A DNA stretch of 64,000 nucleotides from Formosa sp. Hel3_A1_48 (GCF_001735715.1 NZ_CP017259.1:1361501-1425500); one strand, 5' to 3'. Shown: positions 15,276 through 25,963, counted from the stretch's first letter. The notes: generated from the sequence alone by a model not told the origin. Numbers and translations are program-made.

Positions 15276-18200
15276 ATGAAAAACTTCTTTTCCTTTACGC
15301 TTTTGTTCTTGATGTCTTCGAACATCTTTTTTTCACAAAATATATCAATTGCAGCAGACAATACTATATTAAACGAAGGTTCTACATTAACATTGACTGC
15401 GTCTCTTGATGCTGTGTCAACAGAAAAAATTTTCTTACCAATTTCTACTTCTGGATCAGCTACAGTGGACATTGATTATGCCATAGACTTCCCTGCGCTG
15501 GGAGATGAAACGCTAATTGCCAATTTTATTAACAGCTATGAATATTTTGACATATTACAAGACGGGCGTTATGTGCTTTTGAACAATAATGATTTGTTAG
15601 TTTATGATTCTTCAACTGGCTCATCTGAAAATATAGTATTATCTAGGAATTATGAAAATATTCAACTTAAAGGTAATACAATTTACACAAGGTATAATCA
15701 AAACTCTATCTATGAAATTGATATTACAGACTTATCTTCTGTAATAGAAACAGAAATAGCAACTCTCCCCGCCAACAATTTCATGGATAAAGAGTTTAGT
15801 ATTGAAGGAGATAATATACTGTACAATACTTTTGACAGCGAAAATAGTATTTATAAATTATATAAAAAGTCAGGGAATGATGAACCTGAACTAATTCACA
15901 CTTTTTCAGATACTGGCTACATGTGGGGTTTACAGCCAATACTTTTAAATGATAGAGTTTTCATGATTCAGACTTACAACAATGTTTATGAACTTGTTGA
16001 TGATAATTTTGTTTTGCAGCCTCAAATGGTTAATCAAAATGGTGAAGGATTAGACCTTGAACAAGGTAAGTATAACACCCATAACGGCAGGTTTTATGCT
16101 AAGGCAATTGTCAACGGCACAGGCGGCTATCATGTTCATGAAATTGATTTGGAAACCGGTATTGGATCTAAGTTAGATTATGAGCTGTCTTCAGAAATTG
16201 TTGCAATTAAAGATTTTTCCTTCTTATCAAATGGCAACTTAGTTTTGTCAAATTATATAAATGCAAATCCGGAATATGGAATATATTCATATCAACTTAA
16301 TCTGGCAATAAAAATTGCAGCAGGAGACACCACAGGTACGATTACTTTTACAGCCACTGATGATGAAAGTGATGAAGATGATGAGACGATAATTATAACA
16401 CCAGGGACTCCAACAAACGGTACATTAAGTGATAGTTCAGATATTGTAGCCACTATAGTAGACAACGACGATGCTGCTGTAGTGACATTTGTATTGTCCT
16501 CAGAAACTCTTGCTGAAGATGCAACATCATCAATTACTTTAACAGCAACGGCTACACCAGTATCAGGTGTTGATGTTACGATTCCGTACACCCTTTCTGG
16601 GACAGCAACAAATGATGAGGACTACAGCGTTAGTGACCCAGAGATTGTTATCCCTGCAGGTTCAGAGTCTGCCAGTATTACAATAAGTGCAATAAATGAT
16701 ACTGATGTTGAGGTTATTGAGACGATAGTTTTTGAGCTAGGAGCTCTTACCAATGGGACTACAGATACAACAGACATTACACTAAACTTAGAAAGTGAAG
16801 ACGACCCAGAGGTATCTTCAATAGTAGCTGCTCCAACATCATTTGTAGAGGGGACTTCAACTACAGTGACAGCAACAATTAGTACTGCAGCGTCAAGGGA
16901 TCTTGATATTCCACTAACGCTAAGCGGTACAGCCGTAAGTGAGCTAGACTACACAACAACCTTTGCCTCCCAAGGCCAAGAAACTAAAGTTTATGACTCA
17001 GGCGGTGAGAATTCTAATGATAATTTTGGAGATTTCAGAGTACTTTCCGATGGTAGATATGGGTTTGTAAACGGGAACAATCTTAGGATATACGATCCAG
17101 AGACTGAAGATTTGGAATACATAAATTTAGACAGAGGTTATAATGAAACACAATTTTCAGAGACAGAGAATACTTTTTACGGAACAAACAATCAACAAAT
17201 TTGGAAAATAAACATACTAGAAGACAACTCTACTGTAGAGACATCGCACTTAGATTATACTGGCTATAATCTTGAGGGTGGATTTTCTTTACACGGGGAC
17301 AAGCTTTATTATATTTTAGAGTCGAGCGGACTTCGTTCTGGTTATATAAAAGACGGAGCTAACGACCCGGTTTTAATGTTTGAGTCCAATGAGTGTTGTT
17401 ATTCACCAATCTTAGTAGGAGACAGATTGATTAATTTCCGCTGGGAAAGATGGAGTGAAGTTGTTAATGGAAATTACCAAGGAGAAAATTATTTGAGCAC
17501 CGTTGATGGTGAAGCAGTAAGTATAAACTCAATTTCTGTATATCCCTCTACATCAGTAGTTTATAATGACGATTTGTATATAAGTTTAGCTTTGACAGGC
17601 CAAGGTCAACGAATTTATAAACTAGATATTGATAACAATGATTTAATTACCGTGGCTTACACCCCAGGGGATGACATTGTCTCAGGCAACAACTTCTCTC
17701 ATTTTGATTTTGATTCAATGGGTAATTTGTTGGTTTATTCTCAAGATAATTCAAATGGCAATAGGTCAGTTTATTCGTATCAATTTGCGCCTTCAATAAA
17801 AATTGCAGCAGGAGACACCACAGGTACGATTACTTTTACAGCCACTGATGATGAAAGTGATGAAGATGATGAGACGATAATTATAACACCAGGGACTCCA
17901 ACAAACGGTACATTAAGTGATAGTTCAGATATTGTAGCCACTATAGAAGACAACGACGATGCTGCTGTAGTGACATTTGCATTATCTTCAGAAACTCTTG
18001 CTGAAGATGCAACATCATCAATTACTTTAACAGCAACGGCTACACCAGTATCAGGGGTTGATGTTACGATTCCGTACACCCTTTCTGGGACAGCAACAAA
18101 TGATGAGGACTACAGCGTTAGTGACCCAGAGATTGTTATCCCTGCAGGTTCAGAGTCTGCCAGTATTACAATAAGTGCAATAAATGATACTGATGTTGAG

Positions 18201-21200
18201 GTTATTGAGACGATAGTTTTTGAGCTAGGAGCTCTTACCAATGGGACTACAGATACAACAGACATTACACTAAACTTAGAAAGTGAAGATGAGCCAATCT
18301 CATCACTAACTGCTACTAACCCTGACATGAACGAAGGCGAATCAACTTCTATTACTCTAGAAATTGACGAACCTACTTCAAGGGATGTAATTGTTCCTCT
18401 TCAATTATCAGGTTCTGCAACATTTAATATTGATTACACCACAGCATTTGAAACCCAAGGTGAAGAGACATTCCTAATGAATGTAAATAATAATTACAAT
18501 AATATGGTAGTTTTAAGCGATGGGAGAGTAGTCTTTTTAGATTCTTCGCAAGTTTATGTATACGATATAGCAACACAAACTCAACAGCAATATCAATTAG
18601 ATAATTATGCGAATTATATCAATATTTCAGGGGACACAATATATTTGAAAAGAAACGACAGAATTTCCAAATTCAATATTGATCAGTTTAATTTTTCAGA
18701 CGACGGAACCAATCAAATAGAAACAATACTAATCGCTGGATCTGATTTATTAGGATCAAATGATTCTTTTCAGGGTAATAATATTGTTGCTGAGGGAGAC
18801 ACTGTGCTTTATCAAATTTATGATTGGCCTAATGGGTATAAAATTTATAAAAAACAATCTGATAATGATGCTGAACTAATATATGAAGGGGATCAATATG
18901 CTCAAAATTTACTTTTGTTTAATGGAAGAACATATAGTTTTAATAATTCTGGGGTAAGAGAAATTTATAACAATAGTTATACAAATTATATTAATTATGA
19001 AGACATTAATTTTTACCAAATTATTCCTTACAACAACCAGGTTTATGCTTTAGTTGAAGATAATTCTGAAAACGAAAGACAAGTTGTAAAACTTGATATT
19101 GAAAATGACATTGTAAATTCAATTGGCAGCCAAGGCAGCGTAGAATTAATGCCGTACGTCCTAGGTGAAAACCATGATTTTATCTACAGATTTGGATTTG
19201 ACAATTTCGACAACTTAATATTGCTTAACAGAACATTTGAAAATGACAATTATACTTATGGCTTATTTTCATATCAATTATTTCCAGAGATTTTAATTAG
19301 CGCTGGACAAACATCAGGAACATTTACTTTTGAGTCCATTGATGACAATTCGTTTGAGGATGATGAGACAATTATTGTCACACCAGGTGAAATACAGAAT
19401 GCTTCATTTACAAATCAAGACCCCTTGACCCTAAGTATTATTGACGACGATAACCCCCCATTAATTACTTTTGAGTTATCGTCAGACTCTATAGTTGAAA
19501 ATTCTGAATTTAGTGTAAATTTAACAGCTACCGCAGACGTTCAATCAGGAGTAGAAATTACTATTCCATTAATAATGTCAGGAACTGCAGATTTAGATGA
19601 ATATGAGCTAAGTTCGGAGTCAATAGTAATACCACCAAATGCAACTTCTGCTAACATTACCATAAGTACCTTTGGTTTTGATGACGATGAAGTTGAAATT
19701 GCAGAGTCTATAATTTTTACTTTCGGGGAAATTTCAAATGCTGTAACAGAAACACCATCAATATCTTTATCATTATTAAGTGAAGATGATCCAACTATTA
19801 ATGATGTACAAGTTTTACAGACCGAACTAATTGAAGGGGAGTCTACAGAGGTCACAGTTACTTTGAGTGCCCCGTCATCAAATGATGTTTATCTTCCACT
19901 AGTATTAGGCGGTAGTGCAACAAATGAGATTGATTATACTACTGGATTTGAAGCTGAAGGGGAAGAAACTTTAATAGGCCAACTAACCAACAACGATTTT
20001 AATACTTATGGAATTTTAGAAGACGGAAGGCATGTCTTTTTGAACGGCAATCAAATAAGAGTTATGTCTGCCGATGCAACCACAGAAAGCCAAGCGAATT
20101 TAGACTCTTATTATTCATATATGGTTATTGAGGGAAATACAATATACGTTGCTAATAACGATAGAATTGCCACAGTTGATATTACGGATATATCTTCTAG
20201 CCAAGCGGTTGTTAATCAGGTTGTTCCTCTAAGTAACGATCAAGGCTTCTCAGTTCACAGTAGTTTTGATGTTGAAAATGGTAAAATTGTTTATGAGGTT
20301 TATGTTAATTCATTAGGTACTAGACAGATTTGGCTACTTGAAAGTTTAGAAGAAAACCCTATTTTACTTGCATCGTCTTTGAATTGTTGCTTTAGGCCAG
20401 TTCTAGTTGATGGGAATGTTTACAGAGTAGATTCATGGCGATATCGACAGTTATTTAGTGATGGAGAACAATCCTCCGATATTAATTACAGTGGAGGTGG
20501 TATTGACACGAACAGAGATATAGTTGTAAAAGACGGTATTTTGTATGGGTTCGACAGCTCTCAATCTGGTGATGTAATAGTGAGGCTTGATTTACAAGCA
20601 GGTGATGGAACTGTTTCACAGGCGTTTGATGTTGATATTTCTGAAGATATAAATAACACAAGGTCTTTTGGTTTTAGTCCAGATGGAAATATTGTTTTGG
20701 TTAATGGTGTTATTGAAAACAATGAGGTAATTACTCAATTAAATTCATACCTGCAATCAATACAAATAAAAATTAATGCTGGAGCAATTTCGGGCTCTAT
20801 AACTGTTGATACTTTTGATGACGACTCCTATGAGTTTGATGAAACAATTAGTATTGCCTATGGAACTCCAGCCAATGTTAACATTGGTTCAATAGACGTT
20901 CCAAACATTACAATATTAGATAATGATACACCACCAACAGTAGCATTTGAGCTTTCAAATGAAACTATTGTAGAAGGTGCCTCTGAATCAGTTACATTAA
21001 CCGCAACTTTATCTGAAGTCTCGGGTTATGATGTTACTGTACCGTTTACAATGTCAGGGACAGCTGGCGCTGATGAATATGCGGTTTCATCTTTATCAAT
21101 TTTTATACCTGCCGGTAACGAATCTGGAGCTGTAGAGGTTTCAACCACTGAATTTGATGACGAAGAGGTTGAAATATTAGAGACAATAATATTTAATATT

Positions 21201-24200
21201 GCTGAAATTACGAATGGGACTTCAGAAATAACAGAGGCTATTTTAAAATTAGAAAGTGATGACGATCCAAACTTAATTTCTGTTGTTGCTGAGCCTTTGG
21301 AATTTGCTGAGCACGAATCCTCTATAATCACAGCAACAATAGATCAAGCTGCATCTCGAGATGTAATTATACCATTATCATTCTCTGGAACGGCAACAAA
21401 TGAGATTGATTATACTACTGGATTTGAAGCTGAAGGGGAAGAATCTTTAATAGGGCAACTAACCAACAGCGATTTCAACAAATATGGAATTTTAGAAGAC
21501 GGAAGACATGTCTTTTTGAACAGCAATCAAATAAGAGTTATGTCTGCCGATGCAACCACAGAAAGCCAAGCTGATTTAGGGTCTTCGTATTATTTCATGG
21601 AAATTGAAGGAAATAATATCTATTTGAGTAATAATGATAGGATTGCAATTGCTGATATAACAGATATTTCTTCTAGTCAAGTGACCGTTGAAGAAATTGT
21701 TTCTTTGGATAACCTTAGCGGCAATGGTTATAGTTTTCATGTTGAAAATGGTAAAATTGTTTATGGTGTTAGTGTTAATTCTTCTGGTACAAGACAGGTA
21801 TGGCTACTTGAAAGCTTAGAAGAAGACCCTATTTTACTTGGATCATCTTTAGAATGTTGTTATAGACCAGTGTTAATTAATGGTAATATTTATAGATTAG
21901 AGTCATGGGGTTATAGACAACTTATTGATGGAGATGATGGTATTTACATAAGTTACAATGGGGGCAACATAAATAGAGATAGAAAAACAATTGTTAAAGA
22001 TAATATTCTTTATGGTTTTTCTAATGACGGTGATATTGTAAAGGTTGACTTGGAGGCAGGTGATGGAACTGTTTCACAGGCGTTTGATATTGATATTTCT
22101 GAGGATATTAATAACACAAGATCTTTTGGTTTTAGTCCAGATGGAAATATCGTTTTAGTTAATGAAGTCTTTGAGAATAGTCAAACAACTACTCAATTAA
22201 ATTCATACCTGCAATCTACGCTGATTAAAATCTCGGCTGGACAGTTAACCGGTGAAATTTTAATTCAAGGTGTTGAAGATGATTTAAACGCACCAGGTGA
22301 GGAGTCAGATGAGACCATTGAAGTTTCTATAATTTCTTCACAAAACGCAAGTATGGGTGAATCCAATACAATTGAGGATTTCACTTTAACAATTCTAAAC
22401 AACGAAATTGATTTAGTACTCGACGATCTTGCTTTCGATGAATTTTTTCCAGCTTTAACAAATAGCTCAGTAGCTTGGGGTGATTTTGACCGAGATGGTG
22501 ACCAAGATATGGCTGTTATGGGACAAAGTTTCTTTTTTGGCGTAATAACTAGGGTTTATAAAAACGATAATGGTGTTTTTTCTGAAGCTAATGTTGGAGC
22601 TTTTGCTCCTACCTATGAGGGAGATTTAATGTGGGTAGATTACAATAAGGATGGTTACATTGATTTAGTAGTTTCTGGATTAGACCCAAATAACGATCCA
22701 TCTACAATTATATATGAAAATATTAATGGACAGACATTCACTCCTAGTTTAGATTTGACATTGCCTGATCTATTTTCAACTTCAATGGACTCTGGTGATT
22801 TGGATAATGATGGTGATATTGACTTTGTAATCAATGGAATTGACACAAATAATGCATGGAAAAAATTCATCTACAAAAGAGATGGTAACCAACTGATTCT
22901 TGAAGAGGATTACCAAGGTCAGTTTGGCGGGGAAACAGGAATCCCAGATGGTGTTTTTAGAATTGCTGATAATCAATTAGATGGTGACTTGGATATCTTT
23001 ATTTTAGGCGAAACAGACTCAAGAGTCAAAACTAACACATACATTGATGAAAATAATGAATATTATGACGTGGGTATGAACAGTCTTGAAGGCGCCTCAA
23101 TGTCAACATTTGGTAACTATGTATACTTCATGGGTCAAGATTTTGATGAGTCAATGAGGTTTTACAGAAAATCATTAATTAATGGAGATACTCAAAATAT
23201 TTCAGGGATAGAAGGATTGAAAAATGGGGATATTGCTATTGGTGATTATAACAATGATGGTTTTGAGGATTTAGTAATAACAGGTGAAAATTCTTCTGCA
23301 TCTGCAGTGACAAAACTTTATGATGGAAAACCTAATAACACTTTTGTTGAAAATACAGAAATTGAACTTGTCGGGTTATTAAATTCAACTGCAAAATGGG
23401 TAGATTATGACACAGATGGAGATCTTGACTTATTCCTCAACGGTTCAAATGATTTTGGAGAATTCTCTTTACTTTATAAAACCAATCTTTTAAACAAAAC
23501 TAACTCACCTTCTGATTTGATTGAAAACTTATCATTTGAAAACTTAGGCAACGGTAAGGTAAGGTTATCTTGGGATGAACCAAATGATGATTTCTCTGAT
23601 AATTTAGGATATGTTTTAAGACTCGGAACGACTGAATTAGGCTCAGAGCTTTCAAATACTGAGAGTAATCTTGATACAGGACAAAGGTTAATTACAAAGT
23701 CCACACAGATAAACTCAAACAGTTTTGAGATTTCCTTAGATCCTGGAAATTATTTTTGGTCAGTTCAGTCAGTTGATAGTGGTTTAAAAGGAAGTGCTTT
23801 TTCAGAAGAATCTACTTTCCAATTAACTTATGAGTGGAAATTATTAAACCAAGGAGGGATAATAGACAGATCAATCAGTTCAGTAGATGACCCAATAGTA
23901 AAACTTACTGATATTGATGGGGATAACGACATGGATTTAGTTTATGGGTCACGAGCCTCAGGCTCTGATATTCAAATCTTCAGACTCGGAAAAAGTAATT
24001 TCGAGTATTTCGACAATGTTAATGATGCTAGAGGAATTACAGATATTGAATTTTTGGATATTAATAATGATTTAGTTTTAGACATTATAGTTAATACTTG
24101 GAATAGTCCCCAAAGTAACTTTTTAAGATTATATAATTCCAACTCGCAAGGTGGGTTTAATTCTGTTTTTAGTGCCCCTGGTCTCTATCAAGCAAAGATT

Positions 24201-25673
24201 GAATTAATAGATATTAATAATGATGGTACTCAGGAAATCGTTCATGCCGGAAGAACATCTGATGCTGCTAATTCACAGCTTAAGATTTTCGTTTTTGAAC
24301 AAGACGGTAGCTCATTAAGTGACCAAGCGAATGATATATCAAACCAACTTGCATCGGGCGTCAGACAAGGAGCTTTTGGATTTGGGGATATTGACCAAGA
24401 TGAAGATATCGATTTTGGAATTACAGGCCTGAGTAACTTTGGAGCACGAAGTGAAGTCTTTATGAACGAAACCATTTTTACTGAAACGGTAGCTCCAATA
24501 TATACATTAAATCAAAATATTGACTTTACCCCTGCTTATGAAAGCACATTGGATTTTGTCGATTTTGATGCAGATGGAGACTTAGACATTTTACTAACTG
24601 GTCTTGGGCCTGCACCGTTGTTTAAAGTTTTTGCAAATAATGGATTAAGTGGTGATGATCTTGATTTTATTGAAGTTGATAATACAGGCTTATTACCCAT
24701 ACGATCTGCAAATCTTGATTATGGAGATTACAACGCAGATGGATATTTAGATATTTTGTATACCGGGACAGTATCTGGAATTGGAGAAGTAACAAAACTA
24801 GTTGAGTTTGACCCTGTCTCTAATTCATATGTAGAAAGTGATTTCGATTTATCGGATATTGTTAATGCATCAATAGCATTTGGTGATATTGATGGTGATG
24901 ATGATCTAGATTTTACAGTAGCTGGTGAAAGTATCTCAGATAATAACTCAGTTATTAAAACGTACTTAAATGTTCGAAACGAATCTGCCGACGTAATATC
25001 AGGATCTACTGGATCGAGATTAGTTTCTTCAATGAGTCAAAATAATAACAATTTTGTTGTAAATGAAAGGCCAACAACCCCTGCTGGTATGACAAATGAA
25101 TATTTAGGAGTTGACCCAGAAACAGGATATAATAAAGTTAGATTTACATGGAGTCCCTCTTCAGATGATCATACAAATCAATCTGGTTTAAGTTATGCCC
25201 TAAAAGTAGGAACAAGTGAAGGTGGAGATGATATTATGAAGGTGAAAGCTCTTAGTAACGGTTACAGATTAATTGCTGGTCGAGGCAACGTAGAACAAAA
25301 CAACGAATGGCAATTAAATTTACCTACAGGAGATTACTATTGGTCAGTACAAGCTATTGATGCGTCTTTTAGCGGGTCTTATTTCTCTGACACAGTATCT
25401 TTCAATACTACTAGCTTATCAACAATTAGCCAAGAAGAAAATTTCTTAAATATTACAGTTTATCCAAACCCCGTTAAAGATGGACTTGTATACATCAAAG
25501 CTGATCTTTATGATTCGCTAGATGTTCAACTTTTTGATATTCAAGGAAGATTAGTAATTGATCAGCAAGTAAACAATAATAATATAGACGTTAGTGATTT
25601 AAGTGGTGGAGTGTATATGCTTAAAATTAAATCTCAGAATAAATCAAAAACTGTAAAATTAATTATACAATAA
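15276..25673 (+). CDS. Giant T9SS-secreted surface protein: Calx-beta/propeller modules, FG-GAP and Fn3 domains
   Basis: This is a 3465-aa protein with a signal peptide (1-20). Residues about 21-2390 form five modules of about 490 residues. Each begins as a Calx-beta fold (EGxSTxVTxxL...SGTAxxxxDYTT), is interrupted by some 270 residues of WD/kelch-like blades (LEDGRHVFLNxxQI, repeated), and resumes as IKIxAGxTTGTITF...DDETI. In modules 1-4 an uninterrupted Calx-beta domain follows. Residues about 2391-2730 and 2860-3240 carry FG-GAP/VCBS calcium-binding repeats (DxDxDGDxD), each followed by a fibronectin-III-like domain. The last 75 residues are a type A T9SS sorting domain (YPNPVKDG ... GGVYMLKI). 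It is probably a cell-surface adhesin or ligand-binding protein. Confidence 0.88.
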   Translation: MKNFFSFTLLFLMSSNIFFSQNISIAADNTILNEGSTLTLTASLDAVSTEKIFLPISTSGSATVDIDYAIDFPALGDETLIANFINSYEYFDILQDGRYVLLNNNDLLVYDSSTGSSENIVLSRNYENIQLKGNTIYTRYNQNSIYEIDITDLSSVIETEIATLPANNFMDKEFSIEGDNILYNTFDSENSIYKLYKKSGNDEPELIHTFSDTGYMWGLQPILLNDRVFMIQTYNNVYELVDDNFVLQPQMVNQNGEGLDLEQGKYNTHNGRFYAKAIVNGTGGYHVHEIDLETGIGSKLDYELSSEIVAIKDFSFLSNGNLVLSNYINANPEYGIYSYQLNLAIKIAAGDTTGTITFTATDDESDEDDETIIITPGTPTNGTLSDSSDIVATIVDNDDAAVVTFVLSSETLAEDATSSITLTATATPVSGVDVTIPYTLSGTATNDEDYSVSDPEIVIPAGSESASITISAINDTDVEVIETIVFELGALTNGTTDTTDITLNLESEDDPEVSSIVAAPTSFVEGTSTTVTATISTAASRDLDIPLTLSGTAVSELDYTTTFASQGQETKVYDSGGENSNDNFGDFRVLSDGRYGFVNGNNLRIYDPETEDLEYINLDRGYNETQFSETENTFYGTNNQQIWKINILEDNSTVETSHLDYTGYNLEGGFSLHGDKLYYILESSGLRSGYIKDGANDPVLMFESNECCYSPILVGDRLINFRWERWSEVVNGNYQGENYLSTVDGEAVSINSISVYPSTSVVYNDDLYISLALTGQGQRIYKLDIDNNDLITVAYTPGDDIVSGNNFSHFDFDSMGNLLVYSQDNSNGNRSVYSYQFAPSIKIAAGDTTGTITFTATDDESDEDDETIIITPGTPTNGTLSDSSDIVATIEDNDDAAVVTFALSSETLAEDATSSITLTATATPVSGVDVTIPYTLSGTATNDEDYSVSDPEIVIPAGSESASITISAINDTDVEVIETIVFELGALTNGTTDTTDITLNLESEDEPISSLTATNPDMNEGESTSITLEIDEPTSRDVIVPLQLSGSATFNIDYTTAFETQGEETFLMNVNNNYNNMVVLSDGRVVFLDSSQVYVYDIATQTQQQYQLDNYANYINISGDTIYLKRNDRISKFNIDQFNFSDDGTNQIETILIAGSDLLGSNDSFQGNNIVAEGDTVLYQIYDWPNGYKIYKKQSDNDAELIYEGDQYAQNLLLFNGRTYSFNNSGVREIYNNSYTNYINYEDINFYQIIPYNNQVYALVEDNSENERQVVKLDIENDIVNSIGSQGSVELMPYVLGENHDFIYRFGFDNFDNLILLNRTFENDNYTYGLFSYQLFPEILISAGQTSGTFTFESIDDNSFEDDETIIVTPGEIQNASFTNQDPLTLSIIDDDNPPLITFELSSDSIVENSEFSVNLTATADVQSGVEITIPLIMSGTADLDEYELSSESIVIPPNATSANITISTFGFDDDEVEIAESIIFTFGEISNAVTETPSISLSLLSEDDPTINDVQVLQTELIEGESTEVTVTLSAPSSNDVYLPLVLGGSATNEIDYTTGFEAEGEETLIGQLTNNDFNTYGILEDGRHVFLNGNQIRVMSADATTESQANLDSYYSYMVIEGNTIYVANNDRIATVDITDISSSQAVVNQVVPLSNDQGFSVHSSFDVENGKIVYEVYVNSLGTRQIWLLESLEENPILLASSLNCCFRPVLVDGNVYRVDSWRYRQLFSDGEQSSDINYSGGGIDTNRDIVVKDGILYGFDSSQSGDVIVRLDLQAGDGTVSQAFDVDISEDINNTRSFGFSPDGNIVLVNGVIENNEVITQLNSYLQSIQIKINAGAISGSITVDTFDDDSYEFDETISIAYGTPANVNIGSIDVPNITILDNDTPPTVAFELSNETIVEGASESVTLTATLSEVSGYDVTVPFTMSGTAGADEYAVSSLSIFIPAGNESGAVEVSTTEFDDEEVEILETIIFNIAEITNGTSEITEAILKLESDDDPNLISVVAEPLEFAEHESSIITATIDQAASRDVIIPLSFSGTATNEIDYTTGFEAEGEESLIGQLTNSDFNKYGILEDGRHVFLNSNQIRVMSADATTESQADLGSSYYFMEIEGNNIYLSNNDRIAIADITDISSSQVTVEEIVSLDNLSGNGYSFHVENGKIVYGVSVNSSGTRQVWLLESLEEDPILLGSSLECCYRPVLINGNIYRLESWGYRQLIDGDDGIYISYNGGNINRDRKTIVKDNILYGFSNDGDIVKVDLEAGDGTVSQAFDIDISEDINNTRSFGFSPDGNIVLVNEVFENSQTTTQLNSYLQSTLIKISAGQLTGEILIQGVEDDLNAPGEESDETIEVSIISSQNASMGESNTIEDFTLTILNNEIDLVLDDLAFDEFFPALTNSSVAWGDFDRDGDQDMAVMGQSFFFGVITRVYKNDNGVFSEANVGAFAPTYEGDLMWVDYNKDGYIDLVVSGLDPNNDPSTIIYENINGQTFTPSLDLTLPDLFSTSMDSGDLDNDGDIDFVINGIDTNNAWKKFIYKRDGNQLILEEDYQGQFGGETGIPDGVFRIADNQLDGDLDIFILGETDSRVKTNTYIDENNEYYDVGMNSLEGASMSTFGNYVYFMGQDFDESMRFYRKSLINGDTQNISGIEGLKNGDIAIGDYNNDGFEDLVITGENSSASAVTKLYDGKPNNTFVENTEIELVGLLNSTAKWVDYDTDGDLDLFLNGSNDFGEFSLLYKTNLLNKTNSPSDLIENLSFENLGNGKVRLSWDEPNDDFSDNLGYVLRLGTTELGSELSNTESNLDTGQRLITKSTQINSNSFEISLDPGNYFWSVQSVDSGLKGSAFSEESTFQLTYEWKLLNQGGIIDRSISSVDDPIVKLTDIDGDNDMDLVYGSRASGSDIQIFRLGKSNFEYFDNVNDARGITDIEFLDINNDLVLDIIVNTWNSPQSNFLRLYNSNSQGGFNSVFSAPGLYQAKIELIDINNDGTQEIVHAGRTSDAANSQLKIFVFEQDGSSLSDQANDISNQLASGVRQGAFGFGDIDQDEDIDFGITGLSNFGARSEVFMNETIFTETVAPIYTLNQNIDFTPAYESTLDFVDFDADGDLDILLTGLGPAPLFKVFANNGLSGDDLDFIEVDNTGLLPIRSANLDYGDYNADGYLDILYTGTVSGIGEVTKLVEFDPVSNSYVESDFDLSDIVNASIAFGDIDGDDDLDFTVAGESISDNNSVIKTYLNVRNESADVISGSTGSRLVSSMSQNNNNFVVNERPTTPAGMTNEYLGVDPETGYNKVRFTWSPSSDDHTNQSGLSYALKVGTSEGGDDIMKVKALSNGYRLIAGRGNVEQNNEWQLNLPTGDYYWSVQAIDASFSGSYFSDTVSFNTTSLSTISQEENFLNITVYPNPVKDGLVYIKADLYDSLDVQLFDIQGRLVIDQQVNNNNIDVSDLSGGVYMLKIKSQNKSKTVKLIIQ
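16307..16801 (+). repeat. Near-identical 495-bp intragenic repeat, copy 1
   Basis: These bases match 17795-18289 at a constant 1488-bp offset with only a few substitutions. They encode the end of a propeller-bearing Calx-beta domain plus the following plain Calx-beta domain. The identity is far above that of the other modules, so the copy is recent or maintained by gene conversion. Confidence 0.9.
17795..18289 (+). repeat. Near-identical 495-bp intragenic repeat, copy 2
   Basis: This is the partner of 16307-16801. Visible differences are GTAGACAACG versus GAAGACAACG, GTATTGTCCT versus GCATTATCTT, and TCAGGTGTTG versus TCAGGGGTTG. Confidence 0.9.
19921..20095 (+). repeat. Second intragenic repeat family, copy 1
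   Basis: About 175 bp match 21397-21571 at a 1476-bp offset with roughly a dozen differences. They encode the strand DYTTGFEAEGEE and the first propeller blade of modules 4 and 5. A further matching patch lies near 20601-20700 and 22059-22160. Confidence 0.85.
21397..21571 (+). repeat. Second intragenic repeat family, copy 2
   Basis: This is the partner of 19921-20095. It shows that modules 4 and 5 share a more recent ancestor with each other than with modules 1-3. Confidence 0.85.
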
Positions 25674-25697
25674 TGATTTATAAAATCTAAATGTTTA

Positions 25698-25738
25698 AAA
25701 ACCGTTACAATGTTAAAGTGTAGCGGTTTTTTTATTTT
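25698..25738 (+). terminator. Rho-independent terminator of the giant gene
   Basis: AAAACCGTTACA (25698-25709) pairs with TGTAGCGGTTTT (25719-25730) in a 12-bp stem with one T-G wobble, followed by a T-rich run. It lies 25 bp after the stop codon. Confidence 0.85.
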
Positions 25739-25781
25739 TAATATTATATTGTAAAAAAAGCAAATCGTTTAAAAAGATATT

Positions 25782-25872
25782 TTAAGAAACCATAGGCATA
25801 TCTTCTTCTTTTAGTTCAGCTATTTCTAAACCTCCTAAGTAGGTTAGAGATACATTTATAGATGAATGCCCA
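25782..25872 (-). pseudogene. C-terminal remnant of a second integrase
   Basis: On the minus strand this stretch encodes HSSINVSLTYLGGLEIAELK followed by EEDMP, then diverges and stops (MVS). It matches the last part of the intact integrase at 5842-6918 with one substitution (R to G), including the active-site His and Tyr. Everything upstream of the GHSS motif is missing. The fragment marks where a related element once ended and was partly deleted, and it sits just after the giant gene's terminator. Confidence 0.88.
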
Positions 25873-25907
25873 AGGTGGGTATCTTTTTTCTAATTCCTAA
25901 CCAATGA

Positions 25908-25938
25908 TTGCAAATCAAAATTTAAAAATCTATATTTG
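25908..25938 (+). promoter_or_regulatory. Bacteroidota promoter TTG-N20-TATATTTG
   Basis: A -33 TTG (25908-25910) and a perfect -7 TATATTTG (25931-25938) are 20 bp apart, 25 bp before the ATG of the NTF2-like lipoprotein gene. Confidence 0.65.
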
Positions 25939-25963
25939 AAATATTAACTTTAAAACCTAACTA

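Noticed and set aside
16292-18328. Several antisense frames of about 70-100 residues within the giant gene
   Set aside because: They are mirror translations of the repeated Calx-beta coding sequence (Ser/Val-rich), and two are near-identical only because the underlying DNA is duplicated.
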